A DNA stretch of 64,000 nt, taken from the NCBI GenBank assembly GCA_949825025.1, contig OX463780.1, forward strand, positions 31,414,979 through 31,478,978, in the 5' to 3' direction. The notes under the pieces are model-generated. The model searched no databases, had not been told where the DNA came from, and saw only the letters and a program-made list of their open reading frames with translations. Of this stretch, positions 39,801-49,600 are shown piece after piece. Position 1 is the stretch's first letter. Every line of letters begins with the position of its first letter. The position numbers and the translations under genes were made by a program. The DNA comes from Siphlonurus alternatus (taxonomy: Eukaryota; Arthropoda; Insecta; Ephemeroptera; Siphlonuridae).

Positions 39801-42800
39801 TAATTGCCTTGCCTTAAGAAAGAAAAAACAAAATCTATAACATTCAGCTTCCTCATTACTGAATTCCGCTAACATGTTTCTGTTGCACGCAGTTTTTCGA
39901 TTTATACATTTGTTGCAATCGTAATTAGCTACAAATTTAGTGCATACAGCCTAACAAGCGAGAGTTTACGCTTGAAAATTTTCGGAAATGACGCATTTTC
40001 TACTGATTTCCGCTTCCGATTGCGGGTTAAATAAAAGCGAAACTACGTAATTTATGTCAATTCTGAACATTTTCAGACGTGCTTTTTAAAATGTATATAA
40101 TAAATGATAACAACACCGTCCAAGATACATGATACCAACATGTTAATTAGCAACTGTCTCCTTAACCCCACTTCAGGGCTACTACGCGGTCGCGGTGGGT
40201 CCGCCCGCATCTCTGCGGTGTGAGGAACGTCGCTCGGCGTGGCAGGCAAGCTTCCCGGGCTCCGAGCTTGAGCTGGACGGACACTTCAGCGCCTCCTCAA
40301 CGCCACGCCGCGTCCTGGCTGTTCTGCGCATGCTTGCAGCACAGATGGAGCGACCTGTGCAGGACGACGACGGAGACCACGAGGTGAAAATAAAATATAT
40401 ATTTTTTTATATCGTGTTAAGATGACATATTGCAGCATACCGGTGGAGTATATAAGCAGTTTGCAATTTTCGCAAAAGAGTGCAATGAAGAAAAGTGCTA
40501 AGCATGCCAATGTGTTCTTTATTTACCTGTGCAATTTAGGCAAACATTGCGGGCTGCCTATAATTCACGTAAATTTGCTGACTTTGCAAGATATATATAT
40601 TTTTTTACTTTTCCTCGAAGTTTTTGCTGTGTTTCACCTCAGTAGACTGGAAATATAATCTTGTTTACTGTAGGGCGGCCTCCGCACGGTTCGTGACACG
40701 GTGCTACGCTCGCTGGTGTGGCGCCAGCTAGAACGCTGGGCCACTTTGGACGCCTGGGAGCCCGCCTCGCTTGCCGCCCACGTGCTGCTCTGCCTGGACG
40801 CGCTGCTGACAGCCCTCCGAGCACGTCACGCCCCCCACTTCTTCCTGCCGGACGCCAATCTGCTGCTGCAACCCCCGGGACTCGGACACGCCGTGGTGCC
40901 CCTGCCAAGCAGTCCCCACGACCAGGTCGGTTTAGGGGAGAAGTTGAGGAATTTACCTCGAACCATTCCAATATCAAACCGTGGAGAGCATTGTCAACTG
41001 TTATAATTTATTATGATAACAATATGCATGAATAAGCATCAGTATGCAAAATATTTCAAGCAATATTTGTATAGACTTTGTTGAAATAGTAATTTATATA
41101 AATATATAATAATATTTCAAATACCCAAGACTGGCTACATGATATTACAAGCTTTAGATATATTACGTTTTCAAATCTTGTTCAGCATGAAAATGGAGCT
41201 TGTTAATTACGAAGAGCTTAAAATGGTAAAGGTCTTTGCCCCTGGCGCATATGTACCCTGCTATACTTTGTTGCTTAACATGCTGCCTAACATCCAAGCG
41301 TTATCTGGTTAGGTTAAGAACTTTATTGTTTCACACATGGAAACACAAAAGTAATTAAAAAACATCAATATCAACCAACCACTATGCATTAATTTAAATA
41401 TATTTTTCTAAAAATTAATGACCAATGGACTTTATTTTTTGTTATTGAATGTGTCAAACTGTACACAAAAAACAGTGTGATATGTAGTTGTATCGCATTT
41501 TTTGTAGCAAATTCCTTAAACTGATTGATTTCAGGAGGAGGCTTGGGAGATCTCAGTGTCCGAGGATTCTCGTGCGGTGGCCGCATGTTTATCTCGTCTG
41601 CACGCCGCCACGCGCCACGCAGAGCCCGAGGCAGGCATGCACGCCGAATGGGGCAGTGGGGGAGAGGAGGAGCGACGAGGGGCGGCCCTGGAGGCGGCCC
41701 TTCTGGCACGCTGGCGCTCCGCCCTGCACACCGTGTCCCCAGCCCCCGGCCCCGCTGCTCCAAGACCCCTGCTTGCCAGACTGAGGGGCAGGAACAAGGA
41801 ACCGGCGGCACCAAGACCAGAGCACTTCTCGCCACGACAGCTGGACTACATTGCACAGGTAAGAGTACAGAGAGAGGCTTCTTGGTATTCTCGTGGGGAT
41901 GGAAAATAGCAACAATAGACCTCTGACCGTGAGTGGAATTTTAATTTTCATTGCATTTTATAAAGCAAAATTTTAGTTAAGTATACTTTGATTTTTAGAT
42001 ATTTTTTTTTTAAGTTTAAGAATTATTTTTACGGGGTTATATTTAAGAATATAATAATAACTTGAGTGAGGTGTAACCTTTTCTGTTAATTTTTATGCAA
42101 TAACAAAATCTAAATTGTCCATTCTCACAAAGCAAAATTAACATTGAAACGATAGTTGCTATTTTTACCAACATTTATGCAAAAAAATATTTTGTTTAGT
42201 ATTCTATCCATCTAAATATAATTTATCTGCTATATGTTCAGTGTAATTTTCATGATAATTATTTTATTTTTGTTTATAAATAATACTAAATGGCTTTCAC
42301 AGTGGGTCAAAAGACTCATTAAAAGACCAGTGAACAATGATTCACTTTTTAATGTACTACCATTAGGTACAGTAGATGTTTTTTTTTTTTTTTTTTTTTT
42401 TTGCTGCAAAACTATTATATTTTGTCAATATTTTCCTACTACTTCATTGTTAGCTCTGATAGTCTTTCTGTTTCATAATGCAGTGTAATATCAGTAACAA
42501 AGTATATTAGCAGTCACTAGTCATTATGATAGTTTATATATTTTCTAGATAACCGAAATAATTGATTCACAATTCTAAATTTATATGATGTACACAGCCA
42601 AATGCAAATAACAAAATTACATGTTCATGGCCTGTCAAAGGATTTCACATACTTAATATAGTGAAACAATTCCGTTTTTTGTGGAAAATAACTGTCTACA
42701 TTTTCTTTTCAAGTGAAACTCTCATGGCATGGAAAACAGCGTAGTTTGATATGCCATTCTCTTTCTCATACTTATTTGCTCTCAGTTTGCAGTTGGCACA

Positions 42801-45800
42801 ACTAAATATTTACTTTTGAGTGTCTTGAGAGTTAAAAAAAGAAAAACAGTGTTCGGGAAAAGATTTCAAAGCCTTTCAAGACCTTTCCAATAAATAATGC
42901 AGGACGAACTTTTACTATCTAGAATAATTCTATTTTTGACCTCATGCTGTAATATAGACATTAAAACATTACTTTTTTTCAAGAAATTCTTAGTTTTTAA
43001 TTCTCTAACATTAATGGAAAGCATTTATTCACGGTATATAGAAACAAGTTTTAAAAAATTGAAATTAAACTATATATAATGACGGCCTGCAAAATTCGAA
43101 GAAATGAATTTCTTGATGGGTAAACAAGTAAAAAAAATATGAAATCAAATTTTAATAGTGATAATTAAAGTAAAAGAACATGAAAATAATATTATTTTGC
43201 AAAAATACTAAAAATGTTAAATTCATGAAAAATTTCATTCAAGTTTAAGAACAGTTAAAAATGAGGAGTTAAGATGGGCTTTGCCTTTTGTGAAATGTTC
43301 AAAACTAGAAAAACTCAAATAAAATTTGAAAGTTAATAAGTTTGAATTACAGTATATTTCTCATCACACTTCACTTCTTCTGATTTGAATACTTCTAGAA
43401 ATTATCAAATTCCAAAATACTGCTTCTCATCTGGCTTTGTTTCTTTCAATTTGAGCAATTGAATTTTTTTTTTTCACCTTGACGCGAATTTGACCTGTAG
43501 TGTTGTGGTGCTAACATATATAATGTAAAAACAACATAATATAATTTTATATATTTTTTTTAGAAGTTTAGAAAATTGAGATAAAAAAAAACTTTTATAG
43601 CACTTTGTATAAGCAAAAGGTTTTATAGCGACATATAATTAAAGTATGAATAATTAAGATTTGATTGTTACTGTTGAGCACTGATACAGCCTAGATTTTA
43701 ATTAGAGCTTATATATAATTAATATCGTCATTTAAATTTCTTACATTGAAGAGCAGTAGTTCTCGGAAATTTGAAAGCTGTAACGCGAGCTTGTTAACTT
43801 GTTAATAATAGGAACTTTACTGGAAATTTATATGATATATAATTATAATATATATTACACAATACACTTCAAAATTTATTTCATATCATTGTTGAGGGTG
43901 ACATTATAATAAATATTACAATGAAAAGGTTAAATTAAATTTTACTAATTATAAAATCATTCTAAATCTATAAATAGAAGTTGAGAGAACGTTTTCTTTT
44001 AATAAAAATTAATGATTGCATCAAAAACAAGATATTAAATTTTAGAAAATAGGATATGCATGCAATTTATATTATACAGACTGAAAAATACAGTGAAGTA
44101 TATACATAATTAATATTTATTCATTATATTTCATTACATTAAACATTTATTAGCTATTCAAACAATATTTATTTATAAAAAGTTGTTCTGGCATATACAG
44201 TACAGTACATGAAGTATAATGATTTTGAAAAACATTAATCAATATAAATATATTTGAATTCTGATGAATATGATATATAAATAAAATGAATTTGACTTAT
44301 TCAGACGATACAAATTTTCATGTCGAAACCATACACTTGCAGCATAGAATAAAGATCATCGATGATCTTTATTCTATGCTTCCAGACTTGAGATGACTCT
44401 AAAGTGATCCTATCTACCGTAGGTGGTCCGCGAACTGGTCCGGTTCCGACGCGCTACGCTGCAGCACCAGCCCAGGCGCGGTCCGAGCGTGGCTCTGCTG
44501 GGTGAGGGCGGCGAGGTGTCGGGGGCCGAGGAGGGGCCTGCCGAAGACTTCCTCTTCCTGCTGCGGGCCGTGCTAGAGCAGGCGCTTGGAGGAGAACCGC
44601 AGTCACCGCGCAGGCCGGCCAGCAGGAGGCAGCGACGGAGCCGCGAGCTCGACCGGCAGCAGGTACGTGGAGACAAAGACAAGGAAATTGAGCCTAGTCT
44701 TTGCTTAACCTTGTGAGTAATAGGTTGGTGTATTTAGTGTATAAATACTGCATGTATATCGAATACTTATAATAAAAAGTAATGAATTATCACTAACGAT
44801 TCAATAGTTACATTGCAGCTTCCTCGCTCTATAACATGCAGTATATACAACAGTAATCCATGACGGTATATAATAAGTATATAGTAAAATATGGCAAAAT
44901 ATGGCTTGAAATTGAATTCTTATTCTTCTCTTTTATGATTTTTTAAAAAAATAATATGTACTGCATGATGTGCACAGTGCGAAAAAAATAGGTAAAATAA
45001 ATTAGAAATCTGTTTATATTATTAAATTATATAACGTAAATGAAAAAAAAAAAAATTCCAGGACTAATTTTTGCCTTGACTGTATGTTTTATCCATTTTA
45101 GTAATAAATTCAGAGCTCTTCATTAAGTATATTACCAGTAACACATTTAATATTCCCATATTAAAAAAAAAGTAACTTCTCTGACCATCAGGCGTGGCGA
45201 GACGGTGTCGCTGAGGCGGTTCGCCACGACCCTCTACCTCGCGGGGTCGCTCAAGGTCAGGAGGAGCTCGCCTTGGTGCGTCACTTGCTACTGTGGTTGT
45301 GGCGTGCGGCCGGTTCTGCCCCCAGTACGCTGCGCAGACGCCTGGCACGTTTCCTCGCGCACACGTGGTCAGCCAGTCGCGAGGGGGCGTGGCACCTTCC
45401 CGAGTGGCGGCGGAGACACGAGGAATCTGCCGGAGAGCTGCGAGCACTCGCGGCCTTCTGCACCATGCTGCTCGCATCACAGGTACGAACGTGGGCATGC
45501 AGTTAGTATGGAGTATCTGCTATCTTCCTCTTCCATCCCGCATGCAGTATTGGAGAAAGTTAGATGTCGGTATATATTTGTGTACATCACATTCAGCATA
45601 TTTATAATATTAGTTGATACATGAGGTCCTAAAACAAGATTGATGAAGCTCAACGCTTGAAGCTAACCAGCTATATTATTAGCTTTAATCGTCTAAATGC
45701 TCAGAGGTATTAAAGTTTGAGTGCACGAAATCCAGGTTTCTCACTAATCACGTTAAATGTCAGACTAAATCAGTAACACAATAATTAACCACGATTAGCG

Positions 45801-45964
45801 ATAAAATGGCATGGATCATGAACTAACTCGTTTGTAAATCAAGTCACTAAATTATATATATAAAAAAAATTGCATAATTTTGGAACAATCTGAAATCAGC
45901 TGAAAGGGTTATATATTGCAGGCTGATATTGGTGGATGTGTAAATTATATGCAAATTTTAATAG

Positions 45965-46006
<42 letters not shown>

Positions 46007-46402
46007 TATATATATATATGGCGCAGTGCGCTTGACCGGGTCTCGTCAGATCACCGAAGTCAAGCAACGCCGCGCGTGGTTAGTAGTTGGATGGGTGACC
46101 ATTTTCAACAAAAACCACGTTTCCCACCCAGGGGTAAAACGTTGCGCTTTTCCACTATGTGGTTCCCCTGGCTTTGGACCATTGCACTTCCGGTTCATTG
46201 ACAAAAGCTGTAGCGTTCCATCCTGGCTGAGGTTTCCACGTTTCCCTCAGCCGCAGGCAAATGCCGGGATGGATTTGCAAGGCCGTGGCCGCCCTCGTTC
46301 CAGAAGAGCCCGCGAAACGCTCAAGTTAGGGTGTCGGTAGGTTCGGGGTTTCAAAGTAGTATGTACTTAGTAAATAGAAGTACCCAATAGGGTTTGATTA
46401 AA

Positions 46403-46475
<73 letters not shown>

Positions 46476-46612
46476 TATAATGCATTGCAATTAGTGAATA
46501 ACATGACAGTATTTCATATAATTATGCAGATCATGAATTTGCAAAACCGTGCAAATTCATCGCTATTGTCAAAACATAAATAATTTTATTTTTACAGTAT
46601 AAAAAAAAACTA

Positions 46613-46658
<46 letters not shown>

Positions 46659-49600
46659 CAGAATTAGAGAAATATTAACATTAAGTAACTAACTTTGTTA
46701 TTTCATAATATATCCTAGCTAATTAAGACGAAGGGGTAAAAAAATTATTATATGTAGTGTTGATGTAACAGAATTGTTAAATCATAAAACTACCTTATAC
46801 CAATATTTAGAAAGAAAATATTCAAGGGCTAAGGGTTTTGCCAAAATGTAGTTACTGAATGGGGAGGTTATACTGTATTATTGTCCTATTTAGGCTAACT
46901 ATGTGGGGTTCAAATTTTGGAAACCACCACCACACACCCCATCGTGTATACGCTCCTACTTTCTCTGTTTTGTACCAAATGGACACATTTTCTTCTACAG
47001 GAGGGTTGGACAGGTGTCGCGGTTCTGCGGGACGCTGCCGACAAGGGTTGGCGCTGGGCTCGCGCGGCTCAGGCCGAGCTGGCCCGCTCGGGGTCTCTGC
47101 AGCTGGTTCTGGCCCCTGCGCCCGGCGTGGTGCGGCGTTGCGACGTGGCTCTGGCCCTGCAGCCAGACTTCAGCCCCGGCCTCAGCAGCCGCGCAAAGAG
47201 CCGCACGCTGCCTACCTCGCTCAAGCACCGCACACCGAACATCTCGCAAGGTATGTAGTCAATCCAAATTTGGATTATTTCCTTTCCCCAATATTATAAA
47301 AGTATTCATTCTATTTATTCATTATAACTTTACTTTATTTGTAATGTTGCAAAAATTACCACAATTTGCATATGTAATAACACAGCTTACATATTATGTA
47401 TAGTATAGGATATTAATTTTCACCACATTTTCTCATAAATAATATAGTTTTTTTATGTATATTATGGCCAATTGCATGCACACACACACACAAAAGTCAC
47501 AAAAAAAGAACTGGAATCACTTTATAAAAATATAGACGCGGGCGGATCTATTTTTAATTTTTTGTTTAAAATAAAAAATAATTAATACAAATAATGCTCA
47601 CTGTACAAAGTAATAATATTATTCATTACTTTATTTCAGTCAACTCTGTCAGCATTATAAATTTTTAACGATTTCCACTAGAGAGCTAGATTACATCTTC
47701 CTCGAAAAATAATTCTGGTTACAACACCGTTCGCAACTTCGTAAAGCTTAAAAAATATTCAACGTAGAGAAGTCACATAAAAGAATATTGAATAAATTAT
47801 ATCCCACATAATAGGATTATATAATGAAATCTCCTACTTTCATTTTCTATACAATCATGCCAATTAGATTTTATTTGAATTTTTTAATAGAATTGAATGT
47901 TGAAAAGAATATTTCAGCACGGCTTCACAAAGAAAAAAAAAACACGTTATCTTGATTTAAAAATTTGTATAAATTACATAAAGCCACCAGAAATCAAAAT
48001 TTATTTGCATGAATCAAAATCACGTACGAATAAAGCTATCCTATTTTATTTCCTTTGTTCCTCAAATCTTGTTAGTTTCTACCACATTTAACTAATATTT
48101 ATATCAATTTAGCTGAAATGGAATGTAAATTATTATAAATTTATACCTTTAAGCTAATAAAAAAAATATATATTCTCTATATATTTAATCAGACAAATGT
48201 GATATTTATTTCATTGGATATACATCATTGATGATTATTTTTTAATTAATTACCTTAATAAAATCCTGTCAATTCTTTCTCAATCATATAATATATATGT
48301 TTAACAAGGAATTACATATTATACATTATATCCCAAATAGATGACTACTAATCCGTATATAATTAATCAAATATTATATAACTACTAATCAAGAATATCT
48401 AAAATTAATAACAATACATTCATTCATTTATTTTGCTACCTATTTCCGTAGTGTGGAAGAGTTCCCTATATACCACCTATGTTAAATTTCAAATTTCATG
48501 ATAGAGAGCTAATACCGGTTTTACACGATACAATTTTGCATATATACAATTTTTCCTTACAAGAAAATGTCATCTCAAAACAAACAAATAGAGTTAACGT
48601 TTTAATTCCTGTAAGGAAAAATTGCATGCAAAATTGTATCGTTATAATACCAGCTTTTGTGGGAGGTAAAGAGACTATCAAATATAGGCTCTTTAGTGGG
48701 AGGTATACTAAGAGAAGAATGATCCATGCCTGTTCAAGTGACAAAGGTCTAATTAATTCCCGCTGTAAAACGCTATTTGACAGACGAACTGACGCTGCGG
48801 CTAGGCCGAGGTGTGCCGTCCGCGTGGCACGAAGTGAGCGGGCCCTCGCACCGTCGCTTGAGGGACGGTAGCCCCCTGAGTGCAGCCCTGGACTCGAGGC
48901 GTCGCTACGGTCAGCAGCACGCGCTCGGCAACCTCGTTCATGCCTTCATCGCCATGCACCGCATCTCAGTGAGTATATATAATTATACACACGCATGTAT
49001 ACACTGGGCCAGAAATGGTGTTCCGATCGTACGCTAAATTTTCGTCGGGAGGACTTTCAGCTAGAAAGTTGAAATTTGGCATACATATTATAAAGCCAAG
49101 GGTTATAAGGTTTTTTGACATGTGTTAGAATTTTTTTAAAATCACTCTTTCATGCCTTTTTAGGGGTGGATTCACGATTTGCATTACTTCCTTATGGGAT
49201 TTCCATGTTAAATTAAGTTGATAGAAAAATTTTGTCCGATCAGCACCAAATTTTATTTCTAGGGATTTAAAAACACGTTGAATCCAATGGTGTAATTTAA
49301 AATGTGATAAAAACAACCCCTAACGAGATATTGACCTTTATTGCATTAAAAAATGATTGCATCCTAATTTTGACATTACCGTTGAAACGAACTGATTTTT
49401 TTACTCCAGAAAACACCTTTGAATTTTTTAAATCGGAGTTACTTAAGGATTTAATTTTTAGAGGTTGGTATTTTTACCCCTAATGTTGAAATCCTTAACT
49501 AACTCCGATTTAAAAAATTCAAAGGTGTTTTCTAAGGTAAAAAAATTAGTTCGTTTCAATGGTAGTGTCAAAATTAGGATGCAACCATTTTTTAATGTAA

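Noticed and set aside
41389..41951. Long open frames on both strands
   Set aside because: By-products of the GC-rich exon 8; only the frame opening at 41535 agrees in phase with its neighbours.
46020..46120. Functional 5S rRNA gene
   Set aside because: The 5' and 3' ends of 5S are missing and a SINE tail follows; best seen as a 5S-derived SINE.
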